Shown: positions 1 through 6,439 of the stretch, in pieces
Position numbering within the stretch: position 1 is the stretch's first letter
Layout of the letters: each line of letters starts with the position of its first letter
Assembly: GCA_028869325.1 (NCBI GenBank)
Contig: JAGWST010000497.1
Coordinates: 1 to 6,453, forward strand
Direction of reading: 5' to 3'
DNA length: 6,453 bases
From: a bacterium
Lineage (GTDB): Bacteria; Vulcanimicrobiota; Vulcanimicrobiia; Vulcanimicrobiales; SCRA01
Position numbers and translations under genes: made by a program
Notes under the pieces: model-generated
Seen by the model: only the letters and a program-made list of their open reading frames with translations
The model's database searches: none
Told to the model about the DNA's origin: nothing

Positions 1-1
1 C

Positions 2-1141
2 GGGATCGGCGATCGCGTGCTGCTGGAGACCAGCGCACGGCTGCGGCGCGTTTTGCACGATGAGGGCGTGCTCGCACGCCTGGGCGACGACGAGTTCGCC
101 GCGATGCTCCCGCGCCTGGCCTCGCCGTACGACGCCGAGGACCTAGCGCGCCGGATCTGCAAGGCGCTGTCCGCGCCGTATGCCTTCGGAGAAGATACCG
201 TACACCTCACGGCAAGCGTCGGCGTCGCCTTGGCGCGTGGGCTCTCCACGTCCGACGAGCTGCTGCTCCAAGCCGATGTGGCGATGCATCGTGCCAAGGC
301 GGAGGGCCAAAACCGCTTCCGCTTCTACAGCAGCGACTTGGTGCTGCACCTCTCGCGCCGCCGCAACGTGGAGACCGGGCTGCGCAGAGCGCTCGAGGCA
401 CAGGAGTTCGCCCTAGTCTATCAGCCATTCGTGAACTTGATCTCCCACTCCGTAGTCGGCGCCGAGGCGCTGATTCGCTGGCAAAGGCCTGGTCACGGGT
501 TGGTAAACCCCGAGGAGTTCATCGCGCTGGCCGAGGAGTCGGGGTTGATCGTCCCGATCGGCGCCTGGGCGCTGACCGCGGCCTGCCTACAAGCCCAGCG
601 CTGGGCCAAAGCCGGCAAGGCATTGCGCGTCGCCGTCAATATTTCGGCGCGGCAGTTGCAGGACCGTGGCTTCGTCTCCGTGATCGAGGATGCGCTCGCG
701 CAGAGCGGCGTGGACCCCGCGACGATCGGGCTGGAGATCACCGAGAGCGTCGCAATCGCCGACCATCTGGCGACGCGCTCCGTGCTGCAGCGCTGCCGCG
801 GTCTGGGGCTGCGCATCGCGCTCGACGACTTCGGCACCAGCTACTCCTCGCTGGCGTACATCCGCGACCTGCCGATCGACACCATCAAGGTCGATCGCAA
901 GTTCGTCGATAGCCTGCCTGCGGATCGGACCTCGGCCGCGATCACGCGCGCGATCATCGCCTTCGGCAGCAGCCTGGGATTCGACACGCTCGCGGAGGGT
1001 ATCGAGACCGTCGAGCAGGAGCACTGGCTCGCGCGCGAGGGATGCCGCACGGCGCAAGGGTATCTCTTCTCTAAGCCCATGCCCGCTGATGGCTTCGACA
1101 CCTGGCTGACCGCCTGGCCCCACCGCAGCACCGTCGCGTGA
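2..1141 (+). CDS. GGDEF-EAL cyclic-di-GMP phosphodiesterase, 5'-partial
   Basis: This is the C-terminal part of a cyclic-di-GMP signalling protein. The reading frame is open from the first bases, reading G-I-G-D-R-V-L-L, which matches the GHxxGDxLL segment before a GGDEF motif. The GTG at 17 is therefore not the true start, and the N-terminal sensor part lies outside the window. Counting from that GTG, the GGDEF signature is GDDEF (residues 23-27), with the second Gly replaced by Asp. There is no RxxD inhibitory site at the usual spacing. The later GGDEF elements TASVGVAL and ADVAMHRAK are present. The EAL domain spans about 130-365 and is intact: EAL at 150-152, N208 (VNIS), E240 and E243 (LEITE), D270-D271 (DDFGTSYSSL), K291, E327 and Q347. 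Family knowledge says these residues bind metal and hydrolyse c-di-GMP to pGpG. The likely role is an active phosphodiesterase with a degenerate, perhaps GTP-sensing, GGDEF domain. Its TGA overlaps the next gene's GTG by 4 bases. Confidence 0.95.
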   Translation, partial: GIGDRVLLETSARLRRVLHDEGVLARLGDDEFAAMLPRLASPYDAEDLARRICKALSAPYAFGEDTVHLTASVGVALARGLSTSDELLLQADVAMHRAKAEGQNRFRFYSSDLVLHLSRRRNVETGLRRALEAQEFALVYQPFVNLISHSVVGAEALIRWQRPGHGLVNPEEFIALAEESGLIVPIGAWALTAACLQAQRWAKAGKALRVAVNISARQLQDRGFVSVIEDALAQSGVDPATIGLEITESVAIADHLATRSVLQRCRGLGLRIALDDFGTSYSSLAYIRDLPIDTIKVDRKFVDSLPADRTSAAITRAIIAFGSSLGFDTLAEGIETVEQEHWLAREGCRTAQGYLFSKPMPADGFDTWLTAWPHRSTVA

Positions 1142-2034
1142 GGGAGCCGTTACCCGTTCGCACGCCCTACGACGGCCGCGCGATGTTGGAGTATTGGGGG
1201 CGCGATCCACAGGATGCCGTCGACGTCGTGCTCGACGGGGCCTATCTGCGCGTTGTCGAGTTGGGCGCGAACCGTGCGGCGCTGGCATTGCGCCCGGCCG
1301 AGCGGGAGATCCGCATCGAGGTAGCCGCATGGGCGCGGCGTTCCACCGCACGCGACCGAGCCGCCGTGCGCAGCGTGGCCGCGCACATGGCCGGCGCCGA
1401 CCTCGATCTTGCGGCGTTTGCACGTGCCGTCTCCGGCGACCCGGTGATGTCGGCCCTGGAGCGCCGCTTTCGCGGCGTCAAGGTCCCTCAGACCCCGCAG
1501 CCTTTCGACGCCTTGCTCTGGGCCATTCTCGGGCAGCAGATCAGCACCGTCTTCGCCCACGCGCTCAAGCGCCGCATCTCGACCACCTTCGCCGAGCCGA
1601 TCGTGGTGCGCGGGCGGCCGCGCTACTCGTTGCCGACCCCGCAGCGCCTGGCAACGCTCGATCTCGAGGCGCTTTGCGCCATCGGCACCACGCGCGCGAA
1701 GTCGCGCGCGATCGTGGAGGCGGCACGCGCCGCCGCCAGCGGAGGCCTCGACTTCGCCGAGTTGGCGGGCTTGGAGACGGAGGGTGTGATCGAGCGTCTC
1801 TGCCGCCTGCGCGGCGTCGGACGCTGGACGGCGGAGTACGTCGCGATGCGCGGCCTCGCGCGCACGGACAGCCTGCCCGCCGCGGACGTCGCCTTACAGC
1901 GCGCCGCGGGGATCGCCTACGGCACGCGCTTCGCCGGGGTCGAAGGGCTGCGCAGACTCGGCAAACGTTGGCGCGGCTGGGAATCGTACGGCACGTTTTA
2001 CCTATGGCGCTCGTTGAGCAAACCGGCCGGATAA
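1138..2034 (+). CDS. alkA: DNA-3-methyladenine glycosylase II (AlkA family)
   Basis: This 298-residue base-excision-repair enzyme removes alkylated purines such as 3-methyladenine from DNA, leaving an abasic site. It aligns from memory with E. coli AlkA over its whole length. The N-terminal PYDGRAML (residues 10-17) corresponds to PYDWSWML of AlkA. It is followed by FDALLWAILGQQIS (123-136) and PTPQRLA (166-172). The helix-hairpin-helix is LRGVGRWTAEYV (224-235), and the catalytic Asp is most likely D250 in LPAADVAL. WRGWESYGTFYLWR (278-291) matches the AlkA C-terminal helix. There is no Ada-like regulatory domain. The GTG start at 1138 is preferred over the ATG at 1183, because the later start would remove most of the conserved PYD segment. 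No Shine-Dalgarno sequence precedes it. With a 4-base GTGA overlap, translation probably depends on reinitiation after the EAL gene. Confidence 0.93.
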   Translation: MREPLPVRTPYDGRAMLEYWGRDPQDAVDVVLDGAYLRVVELGANRAALALRPAEREIRIEVAAWARRSTARDRAAVRSVAAHMAGADLDLAAFARAVSGDPVMSALERRFRGVKVPQTPQPFDALLWAILGQQISTVFAHALKRRISTTFAEPIVVRGRPRYSLPTPQRLATLDLEALCAIGTTRAKSRAIVEAARAAASGGLDFAELAGLETEGVIERLCRLRGVGRWTAEYVAMRGLARTDSLPAADVALQRAAGIAYGTRFAGVEGLRRLGKRWRGWESYGTFYLWRSLSKPAG

Positions 2035-2075
2035 ACCCACGGGGTGAACGTGCGCCCCGCTATCCCTAGAGTGCC

Positions 2076-2111
2076 TCAGGTACGAGACGACGAAATGGAC
2101 GTTGTACCTGA
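2076..2111. repeat. Inverted repeat TCAGGTAC/GTACCTGA downstream of alkA
   Basis: An 8-base perfect inverted repeat lies at 2076-2083 and 2104-2111. One further G-U and one A-U pair are possible inside, leaving a loop of about 16 bases. The first arm begins 42 bases after the alkA stop. The heptamer GTACGAG, overlapping the first arm (2080-2086), recurs directly at 2116-2122. No T-tract follows, so this is not a classic intrinsic terminator. It could be an mRNA 3'-end hairpin, an operator or chance. Confidence 0.4.
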
Positions 2112-2180
2112 AGAAGTACGAGGCTCAAGCTGCGAGGTTTCGCAAACGACGTCTTGGTATTCGGCGACTCCCGATAACCG

Positions 2181-2483
2181 CTAGCGCCGCAGCGGCGCAG
2201 ACAGACCCTTCGACGATTCGACCTCCACGCAGTCGTAGCTGAAGGTCGAGCCGCCATCCTGTGCATTGAGAACGGCGACCAGCCGATCCATCATCGCGCG
2301 ATTCTGATCGCAGAGCAGCCAGGTCAAGAGATTATCGGTTCCCGCCCGGAGATCGCGCTGACGAATGGTATAGAACGCCACGGACTCTGCCTCGCTTGGC
2401 ACATCGAAAGATATCGAACCGGCCGTTCCGGCTCCGACCGCTGGGGGGGTGGCGGCATTATACCGGATACCGTCCCGGGGCAA
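2181..2483 (-). CDS. Possible small hypothetical protein
   Basis: I do not recognise this protein. The - strand frame runs up to 100 codons from a TTG at 2483-2481 and ends in TAG at 2183-2181. The codon before the TTG is TAG, so the frame cannot extend further. Unlike the Arg/Ala-rich shadow frames elsewhere in the window, it has balanced composition and a plausible helical stretch, TDNLLTWLLCDQNR (49-62), followed by MMDRLVAVLNAQ. It has two Cys, no signal peptide and no membrane segment. A promoter-like TATAAT lies inside the first 10 codons. If that promoter is real, a better start is the GTG at 2402-2400 (73 codons, DVPSEAES region), about 48 bases after the expected transcript start. 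Neither start has a good Shine-Dalgarno sequence. The frame runs divergently from the downstream operon in a low-GC pocket. It may be a genuine orphan gene, a remnant of a decayed one, or a chance frame. Confidence 0.4.
   Translation of the reverse strand: MPRDGIRYNAATPPAVGAGTAGSISFDVPSEAESVAFYTIRQRDLRAGTDNLLTWLLCDQNRAMMDRLVAVLNAQDGGSTFSYDCVEVESSKGLSAPLRR
2457..2483 (-). promoter_or_regulatory. Promoter-like -35/-10 pair, minus strand
   Basis: Read on the - strand, TTGCCC (2483-2478) is followed after 15 bases by a perfect TATAAT (2462-2457). The -10 matches the sigma-70 consensus exactly. The -35 matches only its first three bases plus one more, and the spacer is shorter than the usual 17. 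Transcription would start near 2450 and run into the small - strand frame. A perfect TATAAT is unusual by chance in such GC-rich DNA, but this is a prediction by eye. Confidence 0.3.
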
Positions 2484-2536
2484 CTAGGGACTTCTGGTGA
2501 GAACTCGGGGGCCGATGGGGCACGGGAGAGCGGCGC

Positions 2537-2565
2537 GCCCGGCCGGAAGAATCCTGCCGCCGGGC
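2537..2565 (+). promoter_or_regulatory. Leader hairpin upstream of the [2Fe-2S] subunit gene
   Basis: GCCCGGC (2537-2543) and GCCGGGC (2559-2565) form a 7-bp all-GC stem with a 15-base loop. The stem ends five bases before the GGAGG ribosome binding site, so it would sit in the 5' leader of the operon mRNA. It could tune translation or mRNA stability. GC-rich DNA also produces such stems by chance, and there is no T-tract. Confidence 0.3.
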
Positions 2566-2570
2566 CATCG

Positions 2571-2575
2571 GGAGG
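2571..2575 (+). promoter_or_regulatory. Ribosome binding site GGAGG
   Basis: GGAGG lies 7 bases before the ATG at 2583. It fixes the start of the [2Fe-2S] subunit. The frame stays open upstream, but no in-frame ATG, GTG or TTG occurs back to about 2484, so an N-terminal extension carrying an export signal is not available. Confidence 0.75.
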
Positions 2576-2582
2576 CTCCGCC

Positions 2583-3101
2583 ATGACAAGAGCGCCAGGT
2601 CCAGGGGAGCCGTCGCCGGCTCCCGTCGAGGCCACGCTACGCGTGAACGGCGTCGCGCACCGCCTCCACCTGGATCCGCGCACGACGCTGCTCGACGCGC
2701 TACGCGAGCGGCTCGGCTCGATGGGAACCAAGAAGGGCTGCGATCGCGGCGAATGCGGCGCCTGCACGGTCCACGTGAACGGGCGCCGGATCAATGCGTG
2801 CATGACCTTGGCCGTCATGCACGACGGCGACGAGATCGACACCGTTGAAGGCCTCGCACGCGGCAAGGATCTGCACGCCGTCCAGCGCGCCTTCATCGAG
2901 CACGACGCCTTCCAATGCGGCTACTGCACGCCGGGTCAGATCATGTCGGCCGTGGCCTGCATCCGGGAGTGTCACGCCGGCAGTCGCGACGAGATCCGCG
3001 AATGGATGAGCGGCAATCTCTGCCGCTGCGGAGCCTACGCCAATATCGTCGCCGCCGTCGAGGCGGCCGCCGGAGCGGAGGCGGCCAATGCATCCGTTTA
3101 G
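2583..3101 (+). CDS. Molybdenum hydroxylase [2Fe-2S] small subunit
   Basis: This 172-residue electron-transfer subunit belongs to the xanthine dehydrogenase/aldehyde oxidoreductase family (PaoA/YagT, CoxS, HcrC relatives). The N-terminal plant-ferredoxin-like domain carries C53, C58, C61 and C73 (CDRGECGAC plus NAC). The C-terminal four-helix domain carries C112 and C115 (CGYC) and C147 and C149 (CRC). In this family the eight cysteines bind two [2Fe-2S] clusters, which relay electrons from the Mo centre to FAD. E. coli PaoA has a twin-arginine signal. Here the N-terminus is a short Pro-rich tail that leads directly into the ferredoxin fold at about residue 15, so the complex is probably cytoplasmic. 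The gene is first in a three-gene operon and overlaps the FAD subunit gene by 14 bases. The family is certain; the substrate is not determined. Confidence 0.96.
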   Translation: MTRAPGPGEPSPAPVEATLRVNGVAHRLHLDPRTTLLDALRERLGSMGTKKGCDRGECGACTVHVNGRRINACMTLAVMHDGDEIDTVEGLARGKDLHAVQRAFIEHDAFQCGYCTPGQIMSAVACIRECHAGSRDEIREWMSGNLCRCGAYANIVAAVEAAAGAEAANASV

Positions 3102-4074
3102 CTACGTGCGGGAGCGCAGCGTCGACGACGCGATGCGCGCGCATGCAGGCGACCCCGCTGCCGCCTACCTGGCCGGGGGTACGGAGCTGATCAATTGGCT
3201 CAAGGAGGGTATCGCGCTGCCGAGCAGGCTGGTCGACATCAACCGCCTGCCGCTGGCGCAGATCGAGGTGACGCCCAGCGGGCTGCGTATCGGCGCGCTG
3301 GCGCGCATGAGCGACGTCGCCGCCCATCCCGCGGTGCGCGCCGGCTATCCGGCCTTGGCCGAGGCGCTCGAGCGTTCGGCCAGCCCGCAGCTGCGCAACA
3401 TGGCCTCGATGGGCGGCAATCTCCTGCAGCGCACGCGCTGCCCCTATTTCCGCGCCGAGAGCGAGCTGCCGTGCAACAAGCGCCGGCCTGGTAGCGGCTG
3501 CGCGGCGCGTTACGGGCTCAATCGCAGCCACGCGATCTTCGGTTGGAGCGAGGCCTGCGTGGCGACCCACCCGTCCGACGCCGCCGTGGCGCTCTGCGCA
3601 TTGGAGGCCCAGGTGCGCATCGCCGGCCGTGGAGGCGAGCGCGCAATTCCCATCGGCGATTTCTATCGTCTGCCCGGCGACACGCCGCAACGCGAGACCG
3701 TGCTGGAGCACGGCGAGCTGATCGTCGCCATCGACCTTCCGGCGACGGCGCGGGCGCGCCGCTCCTGGTATCACAAGGTGCGCGAGCGCGCATCCTACGA
3801 GTTCGCTCTGGTCTCGGCCGCCGTGGCGTTGGAGCTGGCGGACGCGCGTATCCAAGAGGCGCGCATCGCGCTGGGCGGGGTGGCGGCGGTCCCGTGGCGT
3901 CTGACCGCGGCGGAGCGCGCGATTGCCGGCGCGCCGCTTGAGCGCGGCCCGCTCATGGCGGTGCTCGCCACGGCGTTCGCGGAGGCGCGGCCGCTTGCGC
4001 ACAACGCGTTCAAGATCGAGCTGGCCAAGCGCACGTTGGTGCAGGCGCTGGAGATCGCGGGAGCGATGCGATGA
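3088..4074 (+). CDS. Molybdenum hydroxylase FAD subunit with four-cysteine (4Fe-4S type) insertion
   Basis: This 328-residue FAD-binding middle subunit is similar in length and layout to PaoB/YagS (about 318). The FAD-binding loops are visible as LAGGTELINWLKEG (28-41) and ASMGGNLLQ (106-114). The C-terminal CO-dehydrogenase-flavoprotein domain begins near KVRERASYEFALVSAAVALE (230-249). Between the FAD loop and PSDAAVAL is an insertion with four cysteines, C118 (RCPYF), C129 (PCNKR), C138 (GSGC) and C157 (EACVAT). This pattern is known from PaoB-type subunits, where it binds an extra [4Fe-4S] cluster. Cluster binding here is inferred from the conserved pattern. The gene starts at ATG 3088, with GGAGG at 3077-3081 inside the upstream gene. 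Its stop overlaps the next start by 4 bases (ATGA). An internal second copy of the domain is not seen. Confidence 0.95.
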   Translation: MHPFSYVRERSVDDAMRAHAGDPAAAYLAGGTELINWLKEGIALPSRLVDINRLPLAQIEVTPSGLRIGALARMSDVAAHPAVRAGYPALAEALERSASPQLRNMASMGGNLLQRTRCPYFRAESELPCNKRRPGSGCAARYGLNRSHAIFGWSEACVATHPSDAAVALCALEAQVRIAGRGGERAIPIGDFYRLPGDTPQRETVLEHGELIVAIDLPATARARRSWYHKVRERASYEFALVSAAVALELADARIQEARIALGGVAAVPWRLTAAERAIAGAPLERGPLMAVLATAFAEARPLAHNAFKIELAKRTLVQALEIAGAMR

Positions 4075-6200
4075 GCCGGGTCATGGCGCCGCCGATCGGC
4101 GCGATCGGCGTTGGGCACGACCGGCTCGACGGACGCGAGAAGGTCACCGGCGCGGCGTGCTACGCGGCCGACACACCCGTCGAGCGCCTCGCCCACGGCG
4201 TCTTCGTGGCGGCGACCATTCCGCGCGGGCGCATCCTTCGGATCGACCTCGCGCTCGCCGATGCGGCCCCGGGAGTACTGCGGATCTTCACCCACGAGAA
4301 CATGCCGCGGCTGCGCCCCGCACCCTCGCCGCCCGCCGGCCAGTCGCTGATGCCGCTGCAAAGCGACCGTGTCGCCTACGAAGGACAGCCGATCGCGCTG
4401 GTCGTCGCGGCGACGCTGGAGCAGGCGCAGCATGCGGCGAGTCTGATCGCGGCGGAGTACGAACGCCAGCCGAGCAGCGTGGACTTCCGCAGCCGGCTCG
4501 ATCGCGCCGCCGAGGCGTCCAGCTTCTTCGAATCGGACACGCACCTGGGCAATGTCGACGCCGCGCTGGCGGGCGCGCCGCTACGGCTGGCGCAGCGCTA
4601 TCGCACCGCCGATCGCCACCACAGCCCGCTGGAGCCCTCCGCCACGCTGGCGCGCTGGGAGAACGGCATGCTCACGCTCGACGACGCCACGCAATACGTC
4701 TGGGGCGTGCGCCTGGTGGTGGCCGAGGCGCTCGGCATCCCGGCCGAGCGCGTGCGCGTTCGCTCCTCGTACGCCGGCGGCGGGTTCGGATGTAAGGGAT
4801 ACGTCTGGCCCCATCAAGTGCTGGCCGCCGCCGCCGCGCGCGAGCTGGACCGCCCGCTCAAGGTGGTGCTGACGCGCGCGCAGACCTTCACCTCGCACGG
4901 CTACCAGACCGCCAGCGAGCAGTTCGTGGAGATCGGCGCGCAGCGCGACGGCCGGCTGCTGGCACTGCGCAACACCAGCGTGAATCCCACCTCGCAGTTT
5001 GACGCCTACCTCGAATACTGCGCGATCGGCTCGCGCACGATGTACGCCGTACCGGCGATCGAGACCAAGCATCGCGTGGTGCACGTCGACCGCGGCACGC
5101 CCACGCCGATGCGCGCGCCGCACGACGGCGTCGCGATGGTGGGGCTGGAGATCGCGATGGACGAGCTGGCCTACGCCGCGGGAGTCGATCCGCTCGAGCT
5201 GCGCCTGCGCAACTATGCGGAGCGCGACCCCAGCACCGGCAAGCCCTTCTCCTCGAAGGAGCTGCGCGCGTGCTACCGGCTGGCCGCCGAGCGCTTCGGC
5301 TGGGGGCGGCGCGATCCGCGCCCAGGCTCGATGCGCGCGAGAAGGCAGCGCATGGGTTGGGGCATGGCCAGCGCGCTGATGGGAACCTTCCGCTTTCCCG
5401 CGACGGCGCGCGTCACGATCGAGGGTGACGGGCGCGTCTTGGTGGAGGCCGGTACTCAAGAGATCGGAACCGGCGTACGGACGATCATCCCCCAGATCGC
5501 GGCCGATGTGCTCGGCGTTCCGGTAGAGCGGGTGCGCATCGCCCTCGGCGATACGACCCTCCCCGAAACCGGTGGGACGTTCGGCTCCTCGACCACGATG
5601 AGCGTGGGCTCGGCCGTCGCGGACGCCGCGGCGAAGGCCGCCGCCAAGCTCACCGAGCTCGGCTCCAGCGGCCCCGGCGACTACGCGGCGACTCTGGCCG
5701 CCGCAGGCCTGACGCATCTCTCCGCCGACGGCGCCTGGCAGCCCGAGGAGAATGGCGATTGGTCGATGCACACGTTCGGCGCCGTCTTCGCGGAGGTGCG
5801 CGTCGACGAGGACCTGCCCGTTCCACGGGTCTCGCGCGTCGTTGGAGCCTACAGCGCCGGCCGCATCATCAATCCCAAGACCGCGCGCAGCCAGATTCAA
5901 GGTGGAATGGTCTGGGGCATCGGGCAGGCGCTCTTGGAGGAGTCGCCGATGGATCCGGTGCTCGGCCGGTATCTCTCGAAGAACTTGGCCGGCTATCTGG
6001 TGCCCGCGAGCGCCGACGTCCCGGAGCTCGAGGTCCTCTTCGCGGAGGCGTTCGATCCCCACGCCAGCCCGTTGGGGGCGAAGGGGATCGGAGAGCTGGG
6101 CGCCGTCGGCGTCGGACCCGCCATCGCCAATGCCGTCTTCCACGCTACCGGCATCCGCTTGCGCGATCTGCCGATACGCACGGAGATGCTGCTCGGCTAG
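4071..6200 (+). CDS. Molybdenum hydroxylase molybdopterin-binding large subunit
   Basis: This 709-residue catalytic subunit is xanthine dehydrogenase/aldehyde oxidoreductase-like and close in length to PaoC/YagR (about 732). It hydroxylates a substrate, typically an aldehyde or N-heterocycle, with oxygen from water. In order, the sequence shows the N-terminal a/b-hammerhead (20-135), HHSPLEPSA (183-191), the Mo-cofactor loop SYAGGGFGCKG (233-243), PTPMRAPH (344-351), the Q-loop GTQEIGTG (461-468), AYSAGRIINPKTA (593-605), and GAKGIGELGAVGVG (669-682). E675 in the last motif corresponds to the catalytic Glu that activates the Mo-OH ligand. R348 matches the substrate-pocket Arg. The usual RAPG motif reads RAPH here. 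The start is ATG 4071, with GGAG at 4060-4063 in front of it. The C-terminus (RLRDLPI) is the natural end for this family, so the gene is complete. No XdhC/PaoD-type cofactor-insertion chaperone gene occurs in the window. Confidence 0.96.
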   Translation: MSRVMAPPIGAIGVGHDRLDGREKVTGAACYAADTPVERLAHGVFVAATIPRGRILRIDLALADAAPGVLRIFTHENMPRLRPAPSPPAGQSLMPLQSDRVAYEGQPIALVVAATLEQAQHAASLIAAEYERQPSSVDFRSRLDRAAEASSFFESDTHLGNVDAALAGAPLRLAQRYRTADRHHSPLEPSATLARWENGMLTLDDATQYVWGVRLVVAEALGIPAERVRVRSSYAGGGFGCKGYVWPHQVLAAAAARELDRPLKVVLTRAQTFTSHGYQTASEQFVEIGAQRDGRLLALRNTSVNPTSQFDAYLEYCAIGSRTMYAVPAIETKHRVVHVDRGTPTPMRAPHDGVAMVGLEIAMDELAYAAGVDPLELRLRNYAERDPSTGKPFSSKELRACYRLAAERFGWGRRDPRPGSMRARRQRMGWGMASALMGTFRFPATARVTIEGDGRVLVEAGTQEIGTGVRTIIPQIAADVLGVPVERVRIALGDTTLPETGGTFGSSTTMSVGSAVADAAAKAAAKLTELGSSGPGDYAATLAAAGLTHLSADGAWQPEENGDWSMHTFGAVFAEVRVDEDLPVPRVSRVVGAYSAGRIINPKTARSQIQGGMVWGIGQALLEESPMDPVLGRYLSKNLAGYLVPASADVPELEVLFAEAFDPHASPLGAKGIGELGAVGVGPAIANAVFHATGIRLRDLPIRTEMLLG

Positions 6201-6325
6201 CAGGTTGCGGAAGAACCCCCGTGCCGCCCGCTGCGAGCGATGTGGCCGCAGATCAAGGAGCGAGGGACGAGCAGAGCCGGGGCGCTCTGTGAGTCCCGCA
6301 GCGACGAAGAGATGCGGCCAAAGCG

Positions 6326-6343
6326 CCGCAGCCCTGCGGGTTT
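6326..6343 (+). terminator. Weak terminator-like hairpin
   Basis: CCGCA (6326-6330), loop GCCC and TGCGG (6335-6339) form a 5-bp stem, followed by G and TTT. The stem and T-run are both shorter than in a good intrinsic terminator, and it lies about 125 bases after the operon stop. It is the only terminator-like structure I see downstream of the operon. Confidence 0.2.
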
Positions 6344-6439
6344 GGGCGGCATGCCCGCGCCTGACGTCGTCGGCGGCTCGGTCACAGACCTCCCGGTATG
6401 CTCCCTCGCCACCTCCTTGCATGCGCGGGCATGGCGCTC
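6344..6439. repeat. Imperfect inverted repeat in the tail region
   Basis: CATGCCCGCGC at 6350-6360 is exactly complementary to GCGCGGGCATG at 6423-6433. The match extends outward, with one mismatch and one G-T pair, to about 17 bases per arm (6344-6360 with 6423-6439). The arms enclose 62 bases without any gene. This may be the end structure of a small repeat element or a large hairpin in RNA. Confidence 0.55.

Larger units (their letters stand above)
2035..2582. other. Low-GC intergenic region between alkA and the molybdenum hydroxylase operon
   Basis: These 548 bases hold no convincing + strand gene. GC drops to 53% over 2081-2180 and 57% over 2241-2340, against 77% in 1801-1900 within alkA. 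Short + strand frames exist (2071-2184, 37 codons from GTG; a 46-codon frame from the TTG at 2102) but have no ribosome binding site or recognisable motif. Four items are listed separately: an inverted repeat, a possible - strand gene with a promoter-like site, a hairpin and a ribosome binding site. No clear + strand promoter for the downstream operon was found by eye. Confidence 0.7.

Noticed and set aside
1194..2069. 291-codon + strand frame overlapping alkA
   Set aside because: It is an out-of-frame Arg-rich translation of the alkA region, and alkA is supported by family motifs along its full length.
2071..2184. Short + strand frames after alkA: 37 codons from GTG, and a Lys/Arg-rich 46-codon frame from the TTG at 2102
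   Set aside because: There is no ribosome binding site or recognisable motif, and they lie across the inverted repeat; too little to call a gene.
2532..2539. GGCGCGCC palindrome as an operator
   Set aside because: An 8-base GC palindrome is expected by chance in DNA of this composition, and it has no partner site.
2941..4002. 353-codon open frame on the - strand
   Set aside because: It is antisense to the FAD-subunit gene, Arg-rich and without motifs, a by-product of GC-biased third positions.
4581..6422. 613-codon open frame on the - strand
   Set aside because: It lies almost entirely opposite the well-conserved large-subunit gene and is Arg/Gly/His/Ala-rich, typical of antisense frames in GC-rich DNA. 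It has no recognisable domain.
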